Positions 1 through 7,367 of a DNA stretch of 39,624 nt are shown piece by piece. The DNA is taken from assembly GCF_004117855.1 (NCBI RefSeq), contig NZ_QWBW01000018.1, positions 1-39,624 on the forward strand, written 5' to 3'. Within the stretch, counting starts at the first letter, position 1. Each line of letters opens with the position of its first letter. Source of the stretch: Modicisalibacter coralii. Lineage in GTDB: Bacteria > Pseudomonadota > Gammaproteobacteria > Pseudomonadales > Halomonadaceae. Below the pieces are notes generated by a model that was not told the origin of the DNA, searched no databases, and worked only from the letters and a program-made list of their open reading frames with translations. A program made the position numbers and the translations under genes.

Positions 1-11
1 GGCCGGATCAT
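1..11 (-). CDS. tnpB: IS66 TnpB, first codons only (partial)
   Basis: An ATG at 11-9 overlaps the tnpA stop (ATGA) and reads Met-Ile-Arg-Pro before the window ends. IS66 TnpB (Orf2) proteins commonly start MIRP, which fits the position directly after tnpA. TnpB is an accessory protein required for transposition together with TnpA and the DDE transposase TnpC. Only 11 bases are visible, so the call rests on the IS context. Confidence 0.6.
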
Positions 12-217
12 CGGGCCACCTCCACGGCGACGAAGCGCTTCGGGCGATGACGCGGCGGCACCGGCACACCCTGCACCACCAGACGTTGCTCCCAGGCCAG
101 CAACGCCGCCAACGCCAGTTCCTGCTCCTCGGCATACTCGCTCAGCGACAGTTGCCGGGATGAGGCATGAAATAGATGGCCCAGCCAGTAGGCCTGTGTC
201 GAGGTCAGCTCGTTCAT
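8..217 (-). CDS. tnpA: IS66-family accessory protein TnpA-like
   Basis: A 69-residue protein with the layout of short IS66 TnpA proteins: an N-terminal region around residues 8-25 (WLGHLFHASSRQLSLSEYA) followed by a helix-turn-helix-like segment ending in WEQRL, then a basic, proline-rich tail. TnpA is an accessory DNA-binding-type protein of IS66 transposition. The start at 217 is preceded by AAGGAGGG at good spacing, so longer upstream readings in this frame, which cross the IS end, are rejected. The stop overlaps the start of tnpB. It sits about 80 bp inside the element terminus at 297, as expected for the first gene of an IS66 element. Confidence 0.75.
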   Translation of the reverse strand: MNELTSTQAYWLGHLFHASSRQLSLSEYAEEQELALAALLAWEQRLVVQGVPVPPRHRPKRFVAVEVAR

Positions 218-297
218 GGTGCCCTCCTTCATGATGGGAGGCACCAGTCTGTCGTTGATGAATCGTGCCCGGAAGATGGGGTTTATGGAGCGCTTAC

Positions 298-608
298 CAG
301 AACAGCACGCCCACCGCCAGGGTGGTGCACAGGGTGATCGAGAACCAGCGCCAGCGCGACAGCAGTGGCGTGGCGTCGTCGCCACCGATGCGGATCGTGC
401 CCAGCGGCGAGAAATAGACCACCACCGCGAGCAGCAACAGATAGAGGCTCCCCAGGCTGAACAGCCACGAGAAGCGATCGAGAATCGCGTCGTTGAGCGC
501 GCTGGCGGTCGCCAGGAACGCATCGAGATCGACATAGCTGGCGACCACCGCCGCCATCAGGATCAGGAAGGTCGGCCAGAACACCAGCGGCCGCAAGGCA
601 GTCTGCAT
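298..608 (-). pseudogene. BCCT-family (betaine/choline/carnitine) transporter, N-terminal fragment cut by IS66
   Basis: From the ATG at 608 (GGAGAAA upstream) the frame encodes about 103 residues: two hydrophobic helices (FWPTFLILMAAVVASYV and SLYLLLLAVVVYFS), then PLGTIRIGGDDATP and a third helix ending GVLFW. The G-x-IR-GGDDATP segment followed by a helix ending FW is the conserved N-terminal signature of BCCT carriers, which take up glycine betaine, choline or carnitine as osmoprotectants. Full proteins are 500 or more residues; here the frame runs into the IS66 terminus and ends at a TAA supplied by the IS. The rest of the gene, if present, lies beyond the IS to the left. The fragment is unlikely to be functional. 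Confidence 0.8.
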
Positions 609-711
609 CAGGTTTCTCCGATTGTCATTGTCACTCGTCCCATGCGTCGAGATCATGCAACGACACTCTACCCAGGCTCAGCGCCGCGGGGACAAACGAA
701 CAATCGGTATG

Positions 712-736
712 GGGCCATGCGCTACACGCATGGCCC
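712..736. other. Strong stem-loop upstream of the BCCT fragment
   Basis: GGGCCATGCG (712-721) pairs perfectly with CGCATGGCCC (727-736) around a 5-base loop. No T-run follows on either strand, so it is not a canonical intrinsic terminator. It lies about 100 bp upstream of the BCCT start and beyond the end of the decayed dacB copy, and could be a factor-assisted terminator or a leader structure. The remaining bases between 609 and 831 show nothing else recognisable. Confidence 0.45.
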
Positions 737-831
737 GGGCAGGACTCGCGCCACTCTCGCCCAGGGCACGGCCGCCCGCGACGCGAGCGCGACAGACGAC
801 CGGCAAAGCGACAATCGCCGCTTGCGCTCCG

Positions 832-975
832 TCAGTGGGCGCGAATCATCGCCGCCAGATCCTCGGAAACCGGCTTCAGCACCTTCGACCAGGAGAGATA
901 GGGCATGCTGGCGGTGCCGTTGACCAGCACGCTGAACGAGCCCCGGTGCCTGAAGGTGGCGGCGCCGGAGCTGCG
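832..975 (-). pseudogene. Decayed second copy of the dacB 3' end
   Basis: The minus strand encodes a tail nearly identical to the last 36 residues of the intact DacB at 5479-6918 (shared GSFSVLVNGTAS and PYLSWSKVL), including its own stop. At base level 839-944 matches 5486-5591 with about nine mismatches in 106 positions. Upstream of that the match weakens, with four codons (SGRW of the intact copy) missing, and fades near 975. No start, signal peptide, SxxK or KTG motif is present, so it is a fragment, not a gene. It forms a direct repeat with dacB around the AT-rich island between them. Confidence 0.8.
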
Positions 976-995
976 GTCGGAAAGGCAGCCCTCGG

Positions 996-1310
996 TCAGC
1001 CTTCGGCCATGCAGTCGCGATGCACCTTTTCCTGGAAAGACTCTACCGGGTTGCTGCCGCTGATATCGTAGGCGTAGGCCTTCTCCGACAGCGAACGCCA
1101 CCAACGGCTCGCCTTGCCCATATCATTGGTCTCCAGGCCTCTCATGACCTGGCTCTTAGAGAGTCCATCCAAGCGTTTTTGCATGATGTCTTTCGCCACC
1201 GAGGCTTGTATCATGCAATCCGCCTCGTGCTGAGCCGGGTTATTGGCGGCCTGCGCCTGCCCCAGTGTCAGCAGGCTGCCCATCATTACTGCTACAATCT
1301 TGAGTTTCAT
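996..1310 (-). CDS. Small secreted protein of unknown function
   Basis: A 104-residue protein. Residues 1-21 form a clear signal peptide (MKLK, hydrophobic core, cleavage near AQA-ANNPAQ), so it is probably periplasmic. The mature part is mostly helical-looking and has two cysteines, one near its start (EADCMIQ) and one near the end (HRDCMAEG), which could form a disulfide. I do not recognise the family. The start at 1310 follows GGAGG with 8-base spacing; a further upstream Met would add 11 residues before the signal peptide and is rejected. It lies downstream of the ankyrin lipoprotein gene on the same strand and could share its transcript. Confidence 0.65.
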   Translation of the reverse strand: MKLKIVAVMMGSLLTLGQAQAANNPAQHEADCMIQASVAKDIMQKRLDGLSKSQVMRGLETNDMGKASRWWRSLSEKAYAYDISGSNPVESFQEKVHRDCMAEG

Positions 1311-1408
1311 GAACCCAGCCTCCTTGTAGAAATCAGGAAACAAAAAAAACGAAGCCCATGCTACGCGGAACAGAGAAATGAAAACCTATCGCGCAAACAC
1401 GCCCTCAT

Positions 1409-2140
1409 TCAAAACGAAGGATCAAGAAAGCCTTTTTCTTTAAGAAGACTTATGAAATTATTATATTTTTCACCAGACTGCCTATCATTAAATATTTTGA
1501 CAACATCAATTGCTGAACGCCCATGAATATCTTCTCTCTCAGGATCAGCACCAGCTTCCAGTAGTGCCAAGGCGGTCTCATACTCATCACCAACCACAGC
1601 ATTTATGAGTGGCGTCCTTCCGAACTGGCCGGAGAAATCAACATCAGCTCCAGAGTCTATCAAGGCTTCCACTTGCTTCAACCGCTTATCAGTCATAGAC
1701 AAGAAAAGCAGTGTGTCATGCTCATCGATAAGCGTATTGGGATCAGCCCCTGCGCTCAAGACAGCCTTAATAAAATTTGGATCTGGGTTTTTATAAGCCT
1801 GATATAAGAGAAAGGTTTTATCATCAGGATTTTCCTTATCCCTTATGGTCAGATTAGGATCTCCTCCATGTTCCAGTAGATAACTCAAGCCATTTATATT
1901 AAGCTGCATCGTTACAACCCAGAAAAGCGGCGTCATCTCATCTTTGCCAGCTGCGTTGGGATCAGCACCTCGATCCAGCGCCCGCTGCATCGCTTGGATG
2001 TCACCGTCGCCAGCCGCTCGGGCCAATGCCAGCTGGGCTTCATCCTTGAAATAATACGCGGGCTGTTTGGAGTATCCCGTACAGGCCGGTAAAGTCAGCA
2101 TCGACAGCAGTGCCGCACACAACCACATTGTCAATCGCAT
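1409..2140 (-). CDS. Ankyrin-repeat lipoprotein (copy 1)
   Basis: A 243-residue protein with a lipoprotein signal peptide (residues 1-20, lipobox LPAC) followed by ankyrin repeats: recurrent ALDRGADPN, LLEHGGDPN, VLSAGADPN, LIDSGADVD and LLEAGADPE hairpin motifs mark about five repeats. Ankyrin repeats bind proteins; the lipid anchor places it in the envelope. Its partner is unknown. It shares about 65 almost identical N-terminal residues with copy 2 (3366-4103) but diverges after that. The start at 2140 follows GGAG with 6-7 base spacing, matching copy 2. Its 3' half is clearly AT-rich compared with surrounding genes. It follows the Cys-containing secreted protein gene at 2661-3212, as copy 2 follows 4392-4949. 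Confidence 0.85.
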   Translation of the reverse strand: MRLTMWLCAALLSMLTLPACTGYSKQPAYYFKDEAQLALARAAGDGDIQAMQRALDRGADPNAAGKDEMTPLFWVVTMQLNINGLSYLLEHGGDPNLTIRDKENPDDKTFLLYQAYKNPDPNFIKAVLSAGADPNTLIDEHDTLLFLSMTDKRLKQVEALIDSGADVDFSGQFGRTPLINAVVGDEYETALALLEAGADPEREDIHGRSAIDVVKIFNDRQSGEKYNNFISLLKEKGFLDPSF

Positions 2141-2660
2141 CAAAGGCTCCTTGCCTTTTATTCAAGCGGGTCAGCCTATACTTCGCTTTCAGGGCTTTCC
2201 CTGCCGGAGTTCAGGGGCAGTTGGATTTCATCAGTCCATGGTATGCTAGAAAACCAGTGCTAACAAACAATGCCACTCCTGTTGCACAAGCAGTTCTCAG
2301 ACTCATCTGGTTAATCCCTATCTAGTTGCCCCCTGTACCGAGGCACTCTGCCGCCTAGCGTCACATCTCAGGAAAACTTCCAGAATGCTTATAGACCGAC
2401 TACTGGCCGTGTATGGAATCGCTCAACCGCTGTAACACACTGGCGTGTTGATTTTCCCACACCATCGAAAATGGTGGGTCAACAGTACCGCCACCAGAAC
2501 ACCGGTGATAACCATGTATTCAACCACACCGGCGGCTCGTTGCCGCCAACATACGGATTTAGCCATACTTATTGAATACCGCACATCCTGCCGTGCTTAA
2601 AAAGCACACTCCAAATTTATTGGAAAATTCTTCACGACTGCTCCTGAGTTCTCTCGCAAA
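2141..2660. other. 520-bp AT-rich gap between copy-1 module genes
   Basis: No convincing gene. An imperfect hairpin at 2447-2483 pairs GTTGA...CCAT with ATGG...TCAAC but has no T-run. The 80 bases nearest the ankyrin gene resemble the region upstream of copy 2 (both have a CCCTGCCG block and AAAGGCTCCTT next to the start on the plus strand). A 31-codon frame on the minus strand (2306-2211) is listed separately. Confidence 0.5.
2211..2306 (-). CDS. Possible 31-residue membrane peptide upstream of ankyrin copy 1
   Basis: A short frame starting MSLRTACATG, with a hydrophobic stretch at residues 7-22 and ending KSNCP. It ends 70 bp before the ankyrin lipoprotein start on the same strand. An AGGG lies nine bases upstream of the ATG, a weak ribosome-binding site. 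There is no counterpart upstream of ankyrin copy 2, so it may be a chance frame; a leader peptide is the alternative. Confidence 0.25.
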   Translation of the reverse strand: MSLRTACATGVALFVSTGFLAYHGLMKSNCP

Positions 2661-3212
2661 CTAAAAATCAAAATCACCTAACGGAACCGCCAAGCATTTA
2701 CAGAAATATTTTTTCATCAAAAACCTCCCTGCTTTCTCTGCATCCACTTCAGCCATATCAGCCATTTTTTTTGAATAGCCTTCCTTGTACTCCTTCTCTA
2801 AAATCGGATAAATCACCCCTCTAGGATCGTAGGTATCTTTGATCTGATCCATTAGCGATGACAATGACATTCTGTTTGCCGCTTCGGTAGCTCCGGCCTT
2901 CATATACATCTCATGGGACTTATAATACCCCATGGGAATTGTTGCACCACCTGCCACCGCCACGCGACATTCAGAGTATCTTTTTTGTTTTGCAACCATC
3001 TCCTCATACTTTTCTTCGTCGCCACTTTCTGCATAATACTTAACCCTGCGATCATAAGGCGGGGGGTCCGCAGGCATTGCACCGGGGCAGTTCTTCGCTT
3101 CCCAGTCATCGACAAACAGTTTCTTCTCACCTTCAGCTGAAACTGCTAACAATGGATAAAAAATGAGCGCAATCCAGAACACCCTGCAGAACAAAAAATT
3201 AACATTACTCAC
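2661..3212 (-). CDS. Secreted protein with four conserved cysteines (module copy 1)
   Basis: About 183 residues from a GTG at 3212: a signal peptide (hydrophobic FWIALIFYPLLAV, cleavage near VSA-EG) and a mature domain with DDWEAKNCPG, MYMKAGA, MSLSSL, IYPILEKEY and a C-terminal CKC. It aligns over the whole length with 4392-4949; cysteines at NCPG, the RYSEC position and the CxC near the end are shared, suggesting disulfides in the periplasm. Function is unknown. The GGGGGGAGG upstream of the GTG leaves only one base of spacing, so an ATG about 27 codons upstream (3293) is possible, though it would give an overlong signal n-region. It precedes ankyrin copy 1 in transcription order. Confidence 0.7.
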   Translation of the reverse strand: MSNVNFLFCRVFWIALIFYPLLAVSAEGEKKLFVDDWEAKNCPGAMPADPPPYDRRVKYYAESGDEEKYEEMVAKQKRYSECRVAVAGGATIPMGYYKSHEMYMKAGATEAANRMSLSSLMDQIKDTYDPRGVIYPILEKEYKEGYSKKMADMAEVDAEKAGRFLMKKYFCKCLAVPLGDFDF

Positions 3213-3365
3213 ACCTCCCCCCCTCAAGAAATTATTACCAATCAAACGAGACAAAAACCGAAACTGACTCACACCATAAACCATCACACCCATAGGCAGG
3301 CTCTTGCTATCTTTGCCATGACTATGCGCGCCAGATTAACCGTTGCCCCAACTTCCACGCAGAAG

Positions 3366-4103
3366 CTAAAACGAAGGGTCAAGATAGCCCTTTCCTTTTA
3401 ACGCCTTTACAAATTTCCTATAATCCTCACCAGACTCTCTATCATGAAACAACTTAACAGTATCTACAACAGATTTCCCGTTAGAATTTTCCAAACCAGG
3501 ATCACCACCAGCATTCAAAATCGCCAAGGCAGTCTTATATTCTTGACCGATGACAGCAGAATATAAAGGGGTGTAATCGAATTTACTCCTAATGTTGACG
3601 TCCGCACCATATTTAATGAGCATTTCTATCTGGCCCAGGCGTTTATCCGCCATGGACTGGGATAGGAGAGTATTTTGATCATCATCCACGATGATATCTG
3701 GGTTAGCACCCGCCTCAAGAACCGCTTCGATAAACGCCGGTTCCGGGTTCCTATAGGCTTGATACAGCAAAATAGCCTTACTACGGCCAGGCGCGTCTTT
3801 GTCCACCGTTACCAAGTCAGGATCACCACCATGGGCTAACAGGTAACGGACTGCCTCGATATTCGGTTGCATGGTTACCGCCCAGAAGAGCGGTGTCATG
3901 CCATCCTCCCCCATGGTATTAGGGTCAGCGCCGCGATCAAGCGCCCGCTGCATCGCCTGGATGTCACCGTCGCCAGCCGCTCGGGCCAATGCCAACTGGG
4001 CTTCATCCTTGAAATAATAAGAGGGTTGTTTGGAGTACCCCGCACAGGCCGGTAGAGTCAGCATCGACAGCAATGCCGCACACAACCACATTGTCAATCG
4101 CAT
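3366..4103 (-). CDS. Ankyrin-repeat lipoprotein (copy 2)
   Basis: A 245-residue paralog of 1409-2140. The signal peptide with lipobox LPAC and the first ankyrin repeat (through ALDRGADPN, about residue 63) differ from copy 1 at only two positions; later repeats (LLAHGGDPD, VLEAGANPD, LIKYGADVN, ILNAGGDPG) keep the hairpin pattern but differ at roughly half of the positions. The C-terminus KGYLDPSF again resembles copy 1 (KGFLDPSF). The ATG at 4103 has GGAG six bases upstream. Probably an envelope-anchored protein-binding lipoprotein whose partner, perhaps the neighbouring secreted protein, is not known. An immunity-type role against a secreted toxin is a speculative alternative; no toxin gene is visible. 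Confidence 0.85.
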   Translation of the reverse strand: MRLTMWLCAALLSMLTLPACAGYSKQPSYYFKDEAQLALARAAGDGDIQAMQRALDRGADPNTMGEDGMTPLFWAVTMQPNIEAVRYLLAHGGDPDLVTVDKDAPGRSKAILLYQAYRNPEPAFIEAVLEAGANPDIIVDDDQNTLLSQSMADKRLGQIEMLIKYGADVNIRSKFDYTPLYSAVIGQEYKTALAILNAGGDPGLENSNGKSVVDTVKLFHDRESGEDYRKFVKALKGKGYLDPSF

Positions 4104-4391
4104 GAAAGGCTCCTTAACTTTGGTCCGAATGGCAGCAGCTTTTGATGCGCTTCAAGGGTACTCCCTGCCGAATTTTCCGGGCGAGAGATATCGCCATTCC
4201 ATGACGACTGGAAGAGCATGAATCATTAGACAATCTGCCACCCAGCTACAAAACAATTGGCTTTACATTGAAAGCCCAGTCGTCAAGACTGCACAAACCC
4301 CAGAAGCATGGCTTACCGGATGATTCCCTCTTTCTCATTGCCCCCCCTGTCACCCACACGCACCATGCACGACCTTATATTCAAGGCCATA

Positions 4392-4949
4392 CTAGCGTTT
4401 CTCAAAATGCTGCCATGGCAGGGAAAGGCACTCGCAAAAACACTTTTCCATCATCAATTCTTTTGCCTTGTCGGGTGACGACTCTGCCATGCTGACCACT
4501 TCTTCAGAATAGGCTTCTCGATACTCTTTTTCCAAAATCGGATAGATTGGCCCATTAGGGTCATATTGATCTTTTGCTTTTTCCAGGATGGATTCCAGCG
4601 ACATCCTTTCCGCCGTCTCGACCGCTCCAGCTTTCATGTACATCTGATAAGAACGATAATGCGCTACAGGTATCACCACACCAGAGGTTATAGCAACATT
4701 ACAACTCACATATCGATCATGCTTCGCCACCACTTCGACATATTTATTCTGGTTATCCATTTCCGCATAGTGCTTAATTCTACGCACATAGGGCGATGAA
4801 TATATATCCTCTGCCGGCACTGCCCCAGGACAATTGGCAGCCTGCCAATCATCTGGCTCTGGTGTACCTTCTTCTGCCATGGCAAAGAGCGGAAAAAGGG
4901 CTAGTACCAGGAAGTATGGGAACCGCGGCAAAACTGTGAGACCGAACAT
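4392..4949 (-). CDS. Secreted protein with four conserved cysteines (module copy 2)
   Basis: A 185-residue paralog of 2661-3212 with a signal peptide (PYFLVLALFPLFAMA-EEG) and the same landmarks: DDWQAANCPG, MYMKAGA, MSLESIL, IYPILEKEY and CEC near the C-terminus. The start at 4949 has GAGGAG with five-base spacing, which decides against the longer GTG reading at 4991. It is first in transcription order of the module, followed 288 bp later by ankyrin copy 2; that gap holds no recognisable gene. The family is not one I recognise. Being present twice beside the same lipoprotein suggests the two work together. Confidence 0.7.
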   Translation of the reverse strand: MFGLTVLPRFPYFLVLALFPLFAMAEEGTPEPDDWQAANCPGAVPAEDIYSSPYVRRIKHYAEMDNQNKYVEVVAKHDRYVSCNVAITSGVVIPVAHYRSYQMYMKAGAVETAERMSLESILEKAKDQYDPNGPIYPILEKEYREAYSEEVVSMAESSPDKAKELMMEKCFCECLSLPWQHFEKR

Positions 4950-5478
4950 CTCGACTCCTCGAATCATGAACAGCCCGGTGCGCAGAGACACTCATTCGCC
5001 TTGGTGAAACGCCCTATCAGGGATAGGCAAAGGATGGCATGCAAGACCGATGGACAGGCTGCCAGGCTTTGTAAGAAAACTGTCTGGACTCGGCAATACA
5101 GCGTTAAAAATCGGCTGGAGCGCCAGCCCGAGCTCGGCGCCCCCGTCAAAATGCTCATTTACACCCCGTAAACTGGTACGCCAGCCCGGTCCGCTTTTCG
5201 CCGATTTTTGCCTTGTCTTGCCTTCCCTCGCCGACTTTTCGTACAAACCCTAAAGAGCCTTGAGCAATCACTTGTCCCGTCGCCAGGGCATGCGCACACC
5301 ACCATCAGTCGAGGGGGCAAAGTCTCAGGACAGAACGAAACGCACTCGGAAACGACCGGCAGTCTATCACTCGCTCGTCGGCCATCCTGTCAACGGGTGC
5401 GCAATCCGGCGTGCGACTTTCAAGGCAATTCTTGTAAGCAATGTCTTACCCATGCCCCTCGCAGATGCGGCGGATCTC
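4950..5478. other. Gap between module copy 2 and dacB
   Basis: About 530 bp without a supported gene. It contains the palindromic repeat copy A (5068-5247). The 230 bases next to dacB show no hairpin with a T-run and no coding pattern that I trust. This gap is the right-hand border of the AT-rich island. Confidence 0.5.
5068..5247 (+). repeat. Intergenic palindromic repeat, copy A
   Basis: Shares the core with copies B and C in the same order: CTCGGC.ATAC.GCGTTAAAA, then CAAAATGCTCATTTA, a TTTAC-loop-GTAAA hairpin centre, CCGCTTTT, ATTTTTGCCTTGTCT and CCTCGCCGA. The element is a nested palindrome: AAAAATCGGC near 5106 is complementary to GCCGATTTTT near 5200, and ends TTTGTA/TACAAA are inverted. 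This copy is about 45 bp longer than the others because of extra GC-rich stretches on both sides of the centre. Confidence 0.7.
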
Positions 5479-6918
5479 TCAATAAGCGCGAATCATCGCC
5501 GCCAGATCTTCAGAGACCGGATCGAGGACCTTCGACCAGGAGAGATAGGGCGTGCTGGCGGTGCCGTTGACCAGCACACTGAACGAGCCCCAGCGCCCGC
5601 TCCGGGTGCGGAAGTAGCCGCCCAGGGCGCGCACCGCGAAGGGCTGGTTGAGCGTGCCGGTCTTGAGCATCACGTGGTCCTGGAACAGCGGGTCGCCGCG
5701 GCGGATGAAGCGCATCGGGCCGTTGACCGGCAACTGCAGGCCGGCGACGAAGGTGGGAAACAGCGCCGGGCGCTGGTACATGGCCGCGAGCAGCGTGTTG
5801 ACGCCCTGGGCGGTGGTGCGGTTCTCGGTGGTCAGGCCGCTGCCGCTCTTCAACGTCAACGGGCCGTGACCGGGCAGCGACTCGGCGAACGCCGCGACCG
5901 CCGCGCCGCCCTCGGGCAGCGAGGCGCGGGGGGTGTCGACCAGATCCAGGCTCAGGGTGTCGGCCATGAAATTGTTGGAGTAGTTGAGCGTGCGCAACAA
6001 CAGCTCCTGCAGCGGCTTGCCGTCGACCGCGGCCAACCGGGTCGCCGCCACGGGGGGTTGGGTCCTGCTCACCGCCGCCCCACCGGAGACCTCGATCCCG
6101 GCGCGACCGAGCATCGCCAGCAGGGTCTGGGCGGTCTGTTCGGCGGGGTCGGAGCTGGCACGATAGATGGCCCGGGGGTAGGTCCCCTGGGCGATCTTGC
6201 CGCGCACCACCAGCACGTCGCCCTGGGCATCGGTGACCCGCTCGGCATCGAGCCGGGTATCCCCGCCCTCGGCGACGGTGGTCACGTGGTTGTCGATGCG
6301 CGTGGTGGGTTTGACGGTATCGCAGCTGAGGATGCGCGCCTCGCCGCCCACCGTGTGCCCGGGCAATACATTGAGACACCAGCTGCCGTAGTTGACCGCC
6401 GCCGCGGAAAGCAACGCGCTGTAGGCGTTGTCGGCGCGGGATTCGGCCCGGCAACGGTCGGTGGTCACGCACTCGACCGGGCCGAAGCGCCACTGGCTGA
6501 CCACCAGTTGGCCCTTGACCGACTCGACGCCCTGCTGACGCAGGCGCTGGATCAGCCGCCACAGGTCCTCGGAGACCAGCGCCGGATCGCCACCGCCCTC
6601 GAACACCAGATCGCCATGCAGGACGCCACGCGAATCGACCGCCCCGGTCGACACCAGCCGGCTGGTGAAGCGATGTTGCGGCCCCCAGCGATCCAGCGCC
6701 GCGGCGGCCATGTAGAGCTTGGACACCGAGGCCGGCGCCAGCGACCGCTGCGGGTCGATCTCGGCGAGCACCTCGCCGCTGTCGAGCAGCCGCGCCTGGG
6801 CGCCGATCCGGTAGCCCTGGTCGGCGAGTCTCGCCACGTGATCGAAGCCCGCGGCCAGGACGGACGACGCCCCGCCCATGAGGAGCAGGCACAGGACGGT
6901 GATGAAGGCACGCGGCAT
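5479..6918 (-). CDS. dacB: D-alanyl-D-alanine carboxypeptidase/endopeptidase (PBP4 type)
   Basis: A 479-residue periplasmic serine peptidase of family S13 that trims or cleaves peptide cross-links of peptidoglycan. A signal peptide spans about residues 1-22 (cleavage near VLA-AGF). The three penicillin-binding motifs are present: SVSK at 64-67 (nucleophile S64, K67), SNN at 314-316 and KTGT at 419-422; the long insertion between the first two is typical of PBP4. The ATG at 6918 follows GAGGAAA, so the upstream 15 codons in frame are excluded. The last 36 codons are duplicated at 832-975. The SMR pump gene lies 49 bp upstream on the same strand. Confidence 0.93.
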   Translation of the reverse strand: MPRAFITVLCLLLMGGASSVLAAGFDHVARLADQGYRIGAQARLLDSGEVLAEIDPQRSLAPASVSKLYMAAAALDRWGPQHRFTSRLVSTGAVDSRGVLHGDLVFEGGGDPALVSEDLWRLIQRLRQQGVESVKGQLVVSQWRFGPVECVTTDRCRAESRADNAYSALLSAAAVNYGSWCLNVLPGHTVGGEARILSCDTVKPTTRIDNHVTTVAEGGDTRLDAERVTDAQGDVLVVRGKIAQGTYPRAIYRASSDPAEQTAQTLLAMLGRAGIEVSGGAAVSRTQPPVAATRLAAVDGKPLQELLLRTLNYSNNFMADTLSLDLVDTPRASLPEGGAAVAAFAESLPGHGPLTLKSGSGLTTENRTTAQGVNTLLAAMYQRPALFPTFVAGLQLPVNGPMRFIRRGDPLFQDHVMLKTGTLNQPFAVRALGGYFRTRSGRWGSFSVLVNGTASTPYLSWSKVLDPVSEDLAAMIRAY

Positions 6919-6967
6919 GATGTTTCCTCGACGTAGGGGATGAGTGGCCCGAACCGAAGACACTAGC

Positions 6968-7297
6968 CTAGTGGGCCGAGACGTCCGAGAAAACCTGAAT
7001 CACCACCACCCCGCCGATGATCATCGCAATGCCCAGTACCGCCGGCAGATCGAGCGACTCGCCGAACCACACCACCCCGATCAGCGTGACCAGCACGATC
7101 CCCAGCCCCGCCCAGATGGCGTAGGCGATGCCCACCGGCAGGGTGCGCAGTACCAGGGTCAGCAGATAGAACGCCAGGGCATAGCCGACCACCACGCCCA
7201 CGCTCGGCCACAGCCGGGTGAACTGCTGCGAGGCCTTGAGTGCGCTGGTACCGATCACTTCGGCGACGATCGCCATGAACAGGTAGACGTAGGCCAT
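6968..7297 (-). CDS. emrE: Small multidrug resistance (SMR) efflux protein, EmrE/Qac type
   Basis: A 109-residue, four-helix inner-membrane protein. The membrane-embedded glutamate (AEVIGTSALK, residue 13) that binds protons and substrate is present, as is AIWAGLGIVL in helix 3, which marks the drug-exporting EmrE/Qac branch instead of the guanidinium-exporting Gdx/SugE branch. Members work as antiparallel dimers exchanging protons for quaternary or other cationic compounds. A GGGAGGGAG ribosome-binding site precedes the ATG at 7297. In a halophile, export of betaine-like cations is also possible for such proteins. The gene may be cotranscribed with dacB. Confidence 0.9.
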   Translation of the reverse strand: MAYVYLFMAIVAEVIGTSALKASQQFTRLWPSVGVVVGYALAFYLLTLVLRTLPVGIAYAIWAGLGIVLVTLIGVVWFGESLDLPAVLGIAMIIGGVVVIQVFSDVSAH

Positions 7298-7367
7298 TCG
7301 GCTCCCTCCCGAAAGAATCTCGCTGCACGCCAGCGTTGCAGCCTGGTCCGATGGCCAAGGATTCTAC

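Larger units (their letters stand above)
1..297 (-). mobile_element. IS66-family insertion sequence, terminal part (continues past the left edge)
   Basis: The segment carries a small tnpA-like gene, the first codons of a tnpB-like gene overlapping it by ATGA, and a terminal sequence on the minus strand starting GTAAGCGCTCCA at 297. IS66-family ends begin with GTAAGCG and the family order is tnpA-tnpB-tnpC, so order, overlap and terminus all agree. The end abuts an open BCCT transporter frame that stops at the TAA inside the IS terminus. The second terminus and the transposase lie outside the window, so the 8-bp target duplication typical of the family cannot be confirmed; 298-305 would be one copy of it. 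Confidence 0.85.

Noticed and set aside
2447-2483. Imperfect hairpin in the 2141-2660 gap as terminator
   Set aside because: No T-run on either strand and an asymmetric bulge; left as a note within the gap entry.
1409-4949. A polymorphic toxin within the ankyrin island
   Set aside because: All five proteins are short, secreted or lipidated and lack recognisable nuclease, lipase or pore-forming motifs; an immunity role stays speculation.
5260-6936. Long plus-strand frame opposite dacB
   Set aside because: DacB on the other strand has signal peptide and all three active-site motifs; this frame has none.
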